A DNA stretch of 64,000 nucleotides from SURF-21 sp964529285 (GTDB lineage: Bacteria; Actinomycetota; Geothermincolia; Geothermincolales; RBG-13-55-18). The translations under genes were made by a program, and so were the position numbers. The DNA lies in contig CAZGWK010000004.1 of the NCBI GenBank assembly GCA_964529285.1, positions 38,418 through 102,417 of the forward strand. Direction: 5' to 3'. Shown piece after piece: positions 11,228 to 19,405 of this stretch (positions are counted from its first letter, which is position 1; every line of letters begins with the position of its first letter). The notes under the pieces were generated by a model. The model saw nothing but the letters and a program-made list of their open reading frames with translations. It searched no databases and was not told where the DNA came from.

Positions 11228-13144
11228 CTAAATGTCCAGGAAGCGGACGTTCCTGGCGTGCTTCTGGATGAAGTGGCGCCTGGCCTCGACGTCGTCTCCC
11301 ATCAGGGTGTTGAAGATCTCGTCGGCCACGATGGCGTCTTCCAGGTTAACCTGCATGAGGATTCTCTGTTCCGGGTTCATGGTGGTTTCCCAGAGCTGTT
11401 CGGCGTTCATCTCTCCCAGGCCCTTGTAGCGTTGGATATCGCATTTCTTTCCGTTGAACCTCTGCGAAAGTTCCTCCATCTCGCCATCGTTGTATGCATA
11501 GTAGTCCTTCTTTTCACAGGTAATGCGGTACAGCGGCGGCTGTGCTATGTAAACGTAACCTGCCTCTATCATCTCTCTCAGGTAGCGGAAGAAGAAGGTG
11601 AGGATCAGGGTCCTTATGTGTGCGCCGTCCACGTCGGCGTCGGTCATGATTATAGCCTTGTGATATCGCGCCTTTTCGATATCGAACTCCTCGCCTATCC
11701 CCGTGCCCGAGGCCGCTATGATCGCCTGTATCTCCGTGTTGGTAAGGATCTTGTGCAGCCTCGCCTTCTCCACGTTGAGGATCTTGCCTTTTAACGGGAG
11801 GATGGCCTGAAAGCGCCTGTCCCTTGCCTGTTTGGCGGAACCGCCCGCGGAATCTCCCTCCACCAGGTATATCTCGCACATGGACGGGTCCTTCATGGTG
11901 CAGTCCGCGAGCTTGCCCGGGAGAGAAGTGCTCTCCAACAGGCCCTTGCGGCGTGTAAGCTCCCGGGCGTTTCTGGCCGCCATCCTCGCCTTCGAGGCCC
12001 CTATGACCTTATTCATGATGGTCTTTGCTTCGCCCGGGTTCTCCTCGAGCCATTCAGAAAGCCTTGAATTCACGGTGGATTCCACGAACCCCCTTATCTC
12101 GGTGTTGCCCAGCTTGGTTTTTGTCTGTCCTTCGAACTGGGGCTCTTTCAGCTTTACGTTGATGATGGCGGCGAGGCCTTCGCGCACGTCCTCTCCTATG
12201 AGGTTGTCTTCCTTTTCCTTGAGAAAGCCCTTCTTGCGCGCGTAATCGTTGACGACCCTCGTCAGGGCACCCTTGAATCCCGCGAGGTGCGTCCCTCCCT
12301 CGTGCGTGTTAATGTTGTTGGCGAAAGTGTAGATGCTCTCGACATAACCCTTGTTATACTGCATAGCTATCTCCGCTTGCGCATTCTCCTGCTCCGCGCC
12401 CATAAAGACGACCTTGTCGTGCAGCGGGTCTTTGCTGGCGTTGAGGTGAGAGACGAAGTCTACGATACCCCCCTCGTATCGGAAAGCCACAGCTTCGGGC
12501 GGTTCTTTGCGTTCGTCCGTTATCTCTATGCGCAAACCGCGATTGAGAAAGGCCATCTCCCTCATTCTTTGCGCTATTACATCGAAGTCGAAGTCCGTGC
12601 TCTCGAAGATCTCCGCATCGGGAGAGAAGCTGATTATGGTCCCGGTACGGCCGGTCTCACCGACAACCTCGAGCCCGGAGACCGGGACCCCTTTCTCGTA
12701 CCTCTGCTGGTATACCTTGCCGTCCCTTCCCACCTCGAGGACGAGCCACTCGGAAAGGGCGTTCACTACCGATACCCCGACCCCGTGCAGGCCGCCCGAC
12801 ACCCTGTACACCTTGCTGCCGAATTTACCGCCGGCGTGCAGCGTGGTCATCACCACCTCCGCCGCCGATTTCTTCTGCTTTTTCATCATGCCGACGGGAA
12901 TCCCCCTCCCGTCGTCCACTACCGTTATCGAGTTGTCCGGGTGGATGGTTATCCAGATGTTTCTGCAGTATCCCGCCAGACATTCGTCTATGCTGTTATC
13001 CACCACTTCGTACACGAGGTGGTGCAGCCCGCGAGGGCCCGTCGTCCCGATATACATGCTCGGGCGCTTTTTTACCGCCTCCAGCCCCTCGAGTACCGAG
13101 ATCGAGCTTTCGTCGTATTTTTCGGCCTTTCTGGTTGCTGACAT
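11228..13144 (-). CDS. gyrB: DNA gyrase subunit B
   Basis: 638 residues from the ATG at 13144, which has a GGAGGA site four bases upstream; an upstream in-frame ATG (13186) lacks one. ATPase subunit of gyrase. Order visible: GHKL ATPase (N in VVDNSIDECLAG, DDGRGIPVG, GGLHGVGVSVVNAL), transducer (QTKTKLGN), TOPRIM (YLVEGDSAGGSAKQ, MTDADVDGAHIRTL) and the GyrB C-terminal QRYKGLGEM. Length is that of the short, non-proteobacterial GyrB. A -10-like TATAAT lies upstream at 13206-13201. Confidence 0.99.
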   Translation of the reverse strand: MSATRKAEKYDESSISVLEGLEAVKKRPSMYIGTTGPRGLHHLVYEVVDNSIDECLAGYCRNIWITIHPDNSITVVDDGRGIPVGMMKKQKKSAAEVVMTTLHAGGKFGSKVYRVSGGLHGVGVSVVNALSEWLVLEVGRDGKVYQQRYEKGVPVSGLEVVGETGRTGTIISFSPDAEIFESTDFDFDVIAQRMREMAFLNRGLRIEITDERKEPPEAVAFRYEGGIVDFVSHLNASKDPLHDKVVFMGAEQENAQAEIAMQYNKGYVESIYTFANNINTHEGGTHLAGFKGALTRVVNDYARKKGFLKEKEDNLIGEDVREGLAAIINVKLKEPQFEGQTKTKLGNTEIRGFVESTVNSRLSEWLEENPGEAKTIMNKVIGASKARMAARNARELTRRKGLLESTSLPGKLADCTMKDPSMCEIYLVEGDSAGGSAKQARDRRFQAILPLKGKILNVEKARLHKILTNTEIQAIIAASGTGIGEEFDIEKARYHKAIIMTDADVDGAHIRTLILTFFFRYLREMIEAGYVYIAQPPLYRITCEKKDYYAYNDGEMEELSQRFNGKKCDIQRYKGLGEMNAEQLWETTMNPEQRILMQVNLEDAIVADEIFNTLMGDDVEARRHFIQKHARNVRFLDI

Positions 13145-13200
13145 CTGTCCTCCGTCTCGCTTATTTACACGCGGCATTAACCGCATTTTTAACCAATCAA

Positions 13201-13206
13201 ATTATA
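13201..13206 (-). promoter_or_regulatory. Probable -10 element for gyrB
   Basis: Minus-strand TATAAT, 57 bases upstream of the gyrB ATG, in the 144-base gap after the DUF721 gene. No good -35 is seen at 17 bases. gyrBA may therefore have its own promoter in addition to read-through from dnaA-recF. Confidence 0.4.
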
Positions 13207-13288
13207 TCATCCGGGGGTGTTAAGTTCGCGACTTTTTATGGCTGATTTTGTGTTTAGCTGCCCGCGTTGTCGCAGCCGGAATGAACCT

Positions 13289-13573
13289 TTACTTCAGGTT
13301 TATTTTTCTTATGATTACTTCGCTTATCTCTATTCCTGCGCTTTCTTTTATGCCTTTTTTAATATCCTCTATGCGAAAGTGTATTTCCTGGGCCCAGGCG
13401 TGTGATTGCACTCCGATAAAGAGCTTTCCTGCTTCCAGCCTGTAGGGCTTCGTCTCCGCCGACACCTTTTCTCCCACAATGCGTTCCCAGCCTTCCCTTA
13501 TGAGGAGCAGGTCCTCGAGCGCCCCCATCCCCGACTGGGAAAGAAGTCCGTGCATCGCCTCTCTTATGTCCAT
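13289..13573 (-). CDS. DUF721 (DciA-like) family protein
   Basis: 94 residues from the ATG at 13573, which has a GGCGGGGG site; an in-frame ATG at 13618 inside recF is the alternative. The sequence DLLLIREGWERIVGEKVSAETKP...LFIGVQSHAWAQEIHF is typical of DUF721. Some family members (DciA) load or support the replicative helicase in bacteria lacking DnaC/DnaI. The position between recF and gyrB is the conserved actinobacterial one. Function in DNA replication is inferred from family and context. Confidence 0.88.
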   Translation of the reverse strand: MDIREAMHGLLSQSGMGALEDLLLIREGWERIVGEKVSAETKPYRLEAGKLFIGVQSHAWAQEIHFRIEDIKKGIKESAGIEISEVIIRKINLK

Positions 13574-13596
13574 TCCCCCGCCTTCTCGCGTTGGTT

Positions 13597-14655
13597 CTAT
13601 TCCCCCCCGTCCAGCCATATCTTGTGGGTCCCATCGAGTTCCGGGCTATCGTCCGTGGTCGTCAGCAGTACCTGTTCCCAGCCAGCGAGTTCGTTCAAAA
13701 CGATGCATCGGTTTTTATCGTCCAGCTCCGAAAGACAGTCGTCCATCAGCATAATCGTCTTTCTGCCCGTGACGACCTCGTTGAGTTTTGCCTGCGTTAT
13801 CCTCCACATGATGGTAACCAGCTTCTGCTCCCCCTGCGAACATTCCCTCCTCACGTTCTTTCCCTCCAGAAAAAACAGTAGCTCGTCCCTGTGTGGTCCT
13901 ACCAGGGTCGTTCCTCTTCTTATCTCCGCTTCCTCCATCCTCTTTATCTTCTGCATGGTTTTCTCTTCTTCTGTTATATCCTCTCCCATGGAGGTATAAT
14001 ACTTCATCTCCACTTTTTCTTTTCCCCACCTTGCTCCCAGCGCGGCCATCTCCTCGCTCATGTCAGCGAGGGTCTTTTTTCTCTCCTCCACTATCGACCT
14101 TCCCTTGCTATAAAGCAGTGGGTTCCAATTTCTTATAAACTCCCTGTCCTTAAACCCCCTCCTGACCGCCTTGAGGGCTTCGTTTCTCTGTTTCAATGCG
14201 CGCTGATATTCCCTCAATGTCTCCCGGTAACCTGCCTTTGTCTCTACTATGACCTCGTCAAGATATCTTCTTCTGGCCTCCGGTCCTCCCTTCACCATCC
14301 ATATGTCGTCCGGCTGAAAAGAAACGGCCGTTATATCCTTTGGTGGCTTTTTTCCCTTTACCCCCTCTTCCCTGCTGATGACGTTCCTGACCTTTATGTC
14401 CCTTCCCTTGCGGATAGCGGCCTCTATTACGGCTTCTTCTTCGCCGTTCCTGACCAACTCTCTTTCGTCGCTGGTGCGCATCGATCTTCCCTGCAGCAGA
14501 AAAAAAAGGGCTTCGAGAAGATTGCTCTTCCCTCGCCCGTTTCCCGCGATAACCACGTTTATACCGGGTTCGAACTCTATCGCACTGCTTTCATAGTTGC
14601 GGTAGTCTTTTAATCGTATTCTTCTTATCACGGTCCTTTCTCTGTCCCCCCTCAC
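13597..14655 (-). CDS. recF: DNA replication and repair protein RecF
   Basis: 352 residues, GTG start overlapping the dnaN stop as GTGA. SMC-like ATPase that helps load RecA at gaps with RecO and RecR (recR is at 45232). It has Walker A GNGRGKSN (near residue 38), the ABC signature SQGEQKL, and Walker B IMLMDDCLSELD. The N-terminus IRRIRLKDYRNYES is typical of RecF. Length is normal (350-370). Confidence 0.98.
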   Translation of the reverse strand: MRGDRERTVIRRIRLKDYRNYESSAIEFEPGINVVIAGNGRGKSNLLEALFFLLQGRSMRTSDERELVRNGEEEAVIEAAIRKGRDIKVRNVISREEGVKGKKPPKDITAVSFQPDDIWMVKGGPEARRRYLDEVIVETKAGYRETLREYQRALKQRNEALKAVRRGFKDREFIRNWNPLLYSKGRSIVEERKKTLADMSEEMAALGARWGKEKVEMKYYTSMGEDITEEEKTMQKIKRMEEAEIRRGTTLVGPHRDELLFFLEGKNVRRECSQGEQKLVTIMWRITQAKLNEVVTGRKTIMLMDDCLSELDDKNRCIVLNELAGWEQVLLTTTDDSPELDGTHKIWLDGGE

Positions 14656-15740
14656 AGCCTGATGGGCATAATAATATACATGAAGTCCGTTCCTTCTCTC
14701 TCCTTTATTGTTCCTGGCTTCAGGGCCTCCGTTATGCTGATAACCAGCTTTTCGCCATCGATGGAGATGATACCCTCTTCAAGGAACCTGCTGTTGAAGG
14801 CGATTTCCATGTCCTCACCTTCATATACCGCCGCTATTTCCTCTCTCCCCTCTCCTACTTCCCTGGACTCGCTAACCATGTTCATACCGTTGTTGCCAAT
14901 TTTAAGCTTTACCGTACTACTTATGAGAGAGGCTCTCTTGAGAGCGCCCAACATCTCGTCTTTTTCCACTTCTACAACCTTCTCGAGGCTGTCGGGCATA
15001 AACTTCCCGTACTTCGGAAACTTTCCCTCTATAAGCCTTATAATATGGCTCGTTTCTCCCATCTCGAATCTTACCTGACCTTTGTTCTCGTCTCGGTACA
15101 AATTTATTTTTTCCGCCTTCCCCACGATCCTCACCAGATTTACCATCGCCGAGGCGGGTATTATATATTGCCCTTCCTCCTGCATTTTATAACCGCTTTT
15201 TATACTTCGTATTGCCAGGCGGTAGCTGTCCGTACTTACCATCCTTATTTCTTCTCCCTCTATCTCCAGCAATATCCCTAAAAGGGTCGGCCTTTTTTCG
15301 TCCTTCGATGCGGCTCGCGATACCTTCTGTATGGCAGGTGCGATAACCTTGGTCTCTACGTCCTCGAGTATGGGAATAGAAACGAGTGGAGCATTCGGAA
15401 AATCCTCCGCCGGCATGGTAAAGAGTTTGAATTCCGTTTTCTGCCCACTCAACACCATCTCGTTCCCCACCATCTCCACGTTCGTTTTCTCATCCTTTAA
15501 ATCTCTGAGAAAATCCATGAGGATCTTCATATTTACTACGCAGGTACCCTCCTCTTCCACCTTTGCCGAGCAGCCCGTGACGGTATAGGATTCCAGGTCG
15601 GTCGCGTGCAATACCAGCCTGTCCCGCTCGCTTTCAATCTTGATACCCGAGAGAATAGGCATCATCCCCTTCGTGTTTGCCGAATATTGTACAATCTGTA
15701 CTGCGTTTAAAAAGTCTTCCCTGAGAGCGCTGAATTTCAT
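14652..15740 (-). CDS. dnaN: DNA polymerase III beta subunit (sliding clamp)
   Basis: 362 residues, ATG with a strong GGAGGTAAGGAG site. Three repeated clamp domains. Recognisable segments include SGIKIESERDRLVLHATDLE near the start, IRMVSTDSYRLAIRS in the middle, and the C-terminal YIIMPIRL that forms part of the partner-binding pocket. It tethers polymerase to DNA as a dimer. Second gene of the dnaA operon, 253 bases downstream of dnaA; that gap carries the putative oriC. Confidence 0.99.
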   Translation of the reverse strand: MKFSALREDFLNAVQIVQYSANTKGMMPILSGIKIESERDRLVLHATDLESYTVTGCSAKVEEEGTCVVNMKILMDFLRDLKDEKTNVEMVGNEMVLSGQKTEFKLFTMPAEDFPNAPLVSIPILEDVETKVIAPAIQKVSRAASKDEKRPTLLGILLEIEGEEIRMVSTDSYRLAIRSIKSGYKMQEEGQYIIPASAMVNLVRIVGKAEKINLYRDENKGQVRFEMGETSHIIRLIEGKFPKYGKFMPDSLEKVVEVEKDEMLGALKRASLISSTVKLKIGNNGMNMVSESREVGEGREEIAAVYEGEDMEIAFNSRFLEEGIISIDGEKLVISITEALKPGTIKEREGTDFMYIIMPIRL

Positions 15741-15993
15741 AATCTCCTTACCTCCTTCTACTTCTTATTCTTTATAAATATATCTTAGGAGTAGTAATAA
15801 TAGGGGGTGTGTAAGATGTTGAAAAGTCCTGTTTTATGAGTGGGGCTGGGAAAAACGGTTGTAGAAAACGTTGTGAGACAGTCGATGAAAAGATGTTGAA
15901 AAAACAAGGTTGTTGACACCCCCGTACCCCCGCGATTTTTTCTGCACGCATTCAGGACACATACCCACAGGTTTTAGACAGGATTTTCACCCC
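15741..15993. other. Putative oriC (basal unwinding system) between dnaA and dnaN
   Basis: On the plus strand, an AT-rich stretch (about 15765-15803) ends in four consecutive DnaA-trios, TAGTAATAATAG (15792-15803; read 3'-GAT-AAT-AAT-GAT-5'). These abut a G cluster (15803-15807). Box-like 9-mers follow at once: TGTGTAAGA (15808-15816), TGTTGAAAA (15818-15826), TGTAGAAAA (15860-15868) and TGTTGAAAA (15894-15902), all in one orientation and each one base off TGTGNAWAA. A 12-base direct repeat AGATGTTGAAAA (15814, 15891) includes two of them. The order of trios, GC cluster and boxes is that described for B. subtilis oriC. Gene orientation also flips around this region. Confidence 0.75.
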
Positions 15994-17337
15994 TTACCCC
16001 AACTTTATTCTATTGGTGAGTTTCTGCACGGCATTGTAGATCTCTCTTTTCTCCTCCATAAGAGTCTTTATTTTTTCGACAGAGTGAATAGTAGTGGAAT
16101 GATGACGGCCCCCAAAAGCATTGCTTATGGCGGGAAGGGACTGGTCGGTCAGTTCCCTGCACAGATACATACAGACCTGGCGAGCGGTGACAAGTTGTCT
16201 GGAGCGGTTAGGGCTCGAGAGTTGTGTAACGGATATGTTGAAATAATCCGCGGTCACTTCCATTATGCGGTCTATCGTTATGTCCCGGTTCTCTTCCTCG
16301 GGCAGTATATCGCGGAGGACGTCCTTGGCCATTGCAAGGGTGATCTCTTCCTTTGTCAGGCTTGAATAGGCAACAACGCGGATGAGGGCTCCCTCTAATT
16401 CCCGTATGTTTGAGTCGAAGCGCGAGGCGATATAGTTTGTGACTTCGTCAGGCACGTCCTTCTTGTCGAGAGCACACTTCTTTCTCAAGATGGCTATTCT
16501 GGTCTCGAGCTCAGGTGGTTGTATGTCGGTTATAAGGCCCCACTCGAACCTGGACACCAGGCGTTCCTGCAACCCGTCTATCTCTTTTGGAGGACAATCG
16601 CTGCTTAGGACTATCTGGCGGTTGTTATTATGAAGGTCGTTGAAGGTATGAAAAAACTCCTCGACAGTCCTTTCCTTATTGGCCAGGAACTGTATGTCGT
16701 CGATGAGGAGCATGTCTATGGAGCGGTATTTTTTCTGGAAGGAAGGAACCTTGCCGGACTTTACGCAATTGATGAAGTCGTTGAGAAACTGTTCGGAGGA
16801 CCGGTAAATAACCTTGAAGTTGGGATATAGTCTTTTAGTATAATGCCCGATAGAATGGAGGAGGTGGGTTTTTCCCAGACCCACCCCTCCGTAGATATAA
16901 AGGGGATTATAGGAAGTAGGGTTCTCGGAGACGGACAGGGCGGCCGCGTGGGCGAAGCGGTTGCTTGCCCCGATTACGAAGGTATCGAAGGTAAAGCGCG
17001 TGATCAGGTCGCTGGAGGCATCGCTGCCCTCGTCTTCAGCGAGGATGTTTACGTCAAGATAGACGGGGCCGCGGGACCCCTTTTTGCGACGGTCTTTAAG
17101 GACGACCTGCACCTGCTCTACGCCCGGAAACACCTCAGACGCAACCTCCTGTAGAAGGTTAAGATATCTCTTATCGACCCACTCCTTCGTGAAGCTGTTG
17201 TTGGTATAAACGATGAGCGTTGAGCCCTCCACCTTATCGGCGTGCAGGTTTTTAAACCACATGGAGGAAGAATCGGTAACGCGCTCCTGGATGATGTCCT
17301 TGCACTTTTCCCATAAAAGGCTCGTTTTTGGCGACAT
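15994..17337 (-). CDS. dnaA: Chromosomal replication initiator DnaA
   Basis: 447 residues. Domain I covers residues 1-75, a short linker carries the RRKKGSRG basic patch, and the AAA+ domain has Walker A GGVGLGKTHLL (150-160) and Walker B LLIDDIQF (~210). Domain IV has a helix-turn-helix ending FGGRHHSTTIHS (408-419). The base-reading motif is GGRDHTT in most bacteria; here the aspartate (E. coli D433) is His412 and the first threonine is Ser414. It opens the origin and regulates its own transcription. The ATG at 17337 is preceded by GGGGGATGAACC. It lies 48 bases downstream of the GHKL gene, possibly co-transcribed. Confidence 0.98.
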   Translation of the reverse strand: MSPKTSLLWEKCKDIIQERVTDSSSMWFKNLHADKVEGSTLIVYTNNSFTKEWVDKRYLNLLQEVASEVFPGVEQVQVVLKDRRKKGSRGPVYLDVNILAEDEGSDASSDLITRFTFDTFVIGASNRFAHAAALSVSENPTSYNPLYIYGGVGLGKTHLLHSIGHYTKRLYPNFKVIYRSSEQFLNDFINCVKSGKVPSFQKKYRSIDMLLIDDIQFLANKERTVEEFFHTFNDLHNNNRQIVLSSDCPPKEIDGLQERLVSRFEWGLITDIQPPELETRIAILRKKCALDKKDVPDEVTNYIASRFDSNIRELEGALIRVVAYSSLTKEEITLAMAKDVLRDILPEEENRDITIDRIMEVTADYFNISVTQLSSPNRSRQLVTARQVCMYLCRELTDQSLPAISNAFGGRHHSTTIHSVEKIKTLMEEKREIYNAVQKLTNRIKLG

Positions 17338-17385
17338 TGGTTCATCCCCCGGGGAGGCTCGCGGACACGCTACAGCGCTATTCTA

Positions 17386-18132
17386 TTACAGCGACAGAAG
17401 GCCCTGCAAGTAGGACCTTCCCAGCTCTGAAAGGAATCTTTTTCCAGTTGAATCAACGTAAATGAGTCCTATTTCCTGGAGTTTTACCAGGTCACGGTGG
17501 GCGGTGCTGACCCCGATGTTCAATTCGGAGGACACACGCGACGGGCCGAGAGACTCCCCTTCCGAAAGCAGGAAGAGCACGTTATTCTGGCGCTGAGTGA
17601 GACGAAAAGCGTCCGAACCCGCCCAGACGGGCGACGAGGGAGACGGGGCGAGAGAGACCTGGGCGTAAGTCCCCTCGCCGGGCCCGGAATCGATGCGCAA
17701 CTCCCCGCCGAGAGAGCGCACCTCTTCGCGCGCCAGGAAAAGCCCTATTCCAACGCCGCGTATGTATGACCTGTGGAAGTCCGTGGCGGTTGAATAGCCC
17801 AGCTCGAACGCCAGGTCCATTCGCCGTATGCCCGGTCCGTTATCGGAAACAAAAAAAGTTTTGTTGTGAGCGTCGATCACAACCGAGGCGGAACATGGAA
17901 CGGCGTGAACGAGGTTGTCGATAACCTCCTGCAGGGTGACTAGTGGAACGGCGGAACCGCTGCCGCTGAGTTCCTGGGCGATAAGGGCGGCCAGGTCCCC
18001 GGCATAATCGGGAAAAGAATCACCCCCTACGTCGACGATCCGGAAGGAGCCATCCTCGCCGAGCACGGCAACGCGGGTGTGCGGCGGCACAAGCGCCTCG
18101 GCACCTGACTCCTTTGCGCCCGGGGAAGCCAA
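17386..18132 (-). CDS. GHKL ATPase with C-terminal winged helix-turn-helix
   Basis: 248 residues from a TTG at 18132 preceded by GAAGGTGGT; the frame stays open to 18333, but that extension looks non-coding. The centre is a histidine-kinase-type ATPase: N-box LQEVIDNLVHAV, G1 SDNGPGIRR, G2 GVGIGLFLAREEVRSLGG and a final G-box GPGEGTYAQV. No phosphoacceptor histidine domain is present. The last ~75 residues are a winged helix with recognition-helix-like SSELNIGVSTAHRDLVKLQ. This may be a nucleotide-responsive transcription regulator or anti-sigma-like kinase. Its site directly upstream of dnaA suggests control of the dnaA operon (inference). No named family was recognised. Confidence 0.8.
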   Translation of the reverse strand: MASPGAKESGAEALVPPHTRVAVLGEDGSFRIVDVGGDSFPDYAGDLAALIAQELSGSGSAVPLVTLQEVIDNLVHAVPCSASVVIDAHNKTFFVSDNGPGIRRMDLAFELGYSTATDFHRSYIRGVGIGLFLAREEVRSLGGELRIDSGPGEGTYAQVSLAPSPSSPVWAGSDAFRLTQRQNNVLFLLSEGESLGPSRVSSELNIGVSTAHRDLVKLQEIGLIYVDSTGKRFLSELGRSYLQGLLSL

Positions 18133-18646
18133 CTTTTCACCACCTTCTATAGCGTGAGGAAAATACCAGGAAAGAGGAGAGGAAAGGCGCGGGAAAGCGG
18201 AAAGACCGCGGCGTTTTGCACAAACCGCGTCCCTTTGGCTGATCTGCTGAAAGGGTAAAAAACGGGATATACGATACCACATGCAGGGGATCGAAAAGGC
18301 CGCTGAAGTGGTTAAAAAGGAGGTTTTGCACACTTATTTCCACAACTGTTGATAACCCCCTCCCGGTTAACGCAGCGATAATACGTATCGAAGGGACATG
18401 CGGACAATTCGATATTATAACAATGGCGCGGCGGGCGGTTAAGGGGGATTTCCGGCAAGGGCGGAAAAGGAGGGCGGAAAAGGAGGGCGGGGGCCACCTT
18501 AGTCGTCCCTGAAGCAGAGAGAGCAACCGCCGAAGGCGCTGCACGATGGCCCGATCGGGCGCGAAGCGGGTGCGGGAGAGAACTGCGAAAAAACGCTTCA
18601 ACTGCGAGCAAGTGCGCATCAAATGACCGATTAGCAGGAGGTTTAC
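18133..18646. other. Intergenic region between the GHKL gene and the rpmH promoter
   Basis: About 510 bases with no convincing gene; the in-frame upstream extension of the GHKL gene and overlapping short frames show no recognisable protein. It is the divergent boundary between the minus-strand dnaA block and the plus-strand rpmH block. One DnaA-box-like site TGTTGATAA lies at 18347-18355, and the nearby ATTTCCACA (18335-18343) is one base from consensus. It may form the second lobe of a bipartite origin or an autoregulatory site. Confidence 0.55.
18459..18491. repeat. Short tandem repeat, 13-base unit
   Basis: GGGCGGAAAAGGA occurs at 18459-18471 and 18472-18484 without a gap, followed by a partial third unit (18485-18491). 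It is in the dnaA-rpmH intergenic region; function unknown. Confidence 0.8.
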
Positions 18647-18675
18647 TTGACACCCCACAAATGCACGGATATAAT
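18647..18675 (+). promoter_or_regulatory. Consensus sigma-70-type promoter for rpmH operon
   Basis: TTGACA (18647-18652), a 17-base spacer and TATAAT (18670-18675), both hexamers perfect. The expected start point near 18682 gives a leader of about 20 bases before rpmH, which carries GGAGGT at 18690-18695. It is likely one of the strongest promoters in the window and drives rpmH-rnpA-yidD-yidC-jag. Confidence 0.9.
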
Positions 18676-18701
18676 TTTCATGTTTTTTTGGAGGTAAAAA
18701 C

Positions 18702-18836
18702 ATGAAAAGAACATATCAACCGAATACCAGAAAAAGGAAGAAGAACCACGGCTTCCGCAAGAGGATGAGCACAAGGTCCGGAAGGGCTATTATAAAGAGG
18801 AGGAGGCAAAAGGGCAGGAAGAGGTTGAGTGCCTGA
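18702..18836 (+). CDS. rpmH: 50S ribosomal protein L34
   Basis: 44 residues, beginning MKRTYQPNTRKRKKNHGFRK and continuing RMSTRSGRAIIKRRRQKGR. This is the canonical L34 sequence and length. It sits in the large ribosomal subunit. ATG start with GGAGGT six bases upstream. Its last codons overlap the likely rnpA start, so the two are probably coupled. Confidence 0.99.
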   Translation: MKRTYQPNTRKRKKNHGFRKRMSTRSGRAIIKRRRQKGRKRLSA

Positions 18837-19164
18837 AAGCCCCATGGAATCCCTGAAGAAAAGCCGCGACTTCAAGAGGGTTATAGAGAACGGCTACAGG
18901 GAAAATATGGAAACACTCGCCATCTACAGGCTCCCCAACCAGGCAGGACAGACCCGCGTCGGAATCTCCGTTAACAGAAAAGCGGGCGGGAGCGTAACGC
19001 GAAACCTCATCAAGAGAAGGATCAGGGAAGCCATCAGAAGGAACGCCATATCTTTGCCTGCAGGCGAAGATATGGTCATCGTGGGCAGGCGCGGCATAAA
19101 AAACGCGAGCTACGATGATATAGAGCGGGACATAAAAAAGGCGGGCGGGGGCAACAAACATTGA
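18829..19164 (+). CDS. rnpA: Ribonuclease P protein component
   Basis: 111 residues from a GTG at 18829 with AGGAAGAGG upstream; the ATG at 18844 (MESLKKSRDFKRV) is the alternative and gives the more typical N-terminus. The signature VTRNLIKRRIREAIRR contains the RNA-binding RNxxKRxxRE motif. It binds the P RNA and helps mature tRNA 5' ends. It overlaps rpmH upstream and yidD downstream (TTGA). Confidence 0.97.
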   Translation: MPESPMESLKKSRDFKRVIENGYRENMETLAIYRLPNQAGQTRVGISVNRKAGGSVTRNLIKRRIREAIRRNAISLPAGEDMVIVGRRGIKNASYDDIERDIKKAGGGNKH

Positions 19165-19400
19165 AAACGGCGTTGCTGAAGGTCGCGCAGCAGGCGATAA
19201 AGACAGCGGTAAGGGCGTATCAGATACTGATATCCAGCTGGCTGCCGCCGACATGCCGTTTTTATCCCAGCTGCTCGCAGTATATGATCCAGGCCGTGGA
19301 GAGGTTCGGGCCGGTAAAAGGGTTGTGGATGGGATTGCGAAGGCTGGCGAGGTGTCACCCCTGGAACGAAGGCGGGTATGACCCTCTACCGGAGGGATAG
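19161..19400 (+). CDS. yidD: Membrane protein insertion efficiency factor YidD
   Basis: 79 residues, TTG start overlapping the rnpA stop. It carries the family signature LPPTCRFYPSCSQYMIQA with the conserved cysteines, then RLARCHPWNEGGYDPLP. The amphipathic N-terminal helix is expected to lie on the inner membrane surface. It assists YidC-dependent insertion. Length is typical. Confidence 0.97.
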   Translation: MKTALLKVAQQAIKTAVRAYQILISSWLPPTCRFYPSCSQYMIQAVERFGPVKGLWMGLRRLARCHPWNEGGYDPLPEG

Positions 19401-19405
19401 GCTGC

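Noticed and set aside
18133..18333. N-terminal extension of the GHKL ATPase
   Set aside because: The extra 67 residues look random and have no ribosome site, whereas the TTG at 18132 has one.
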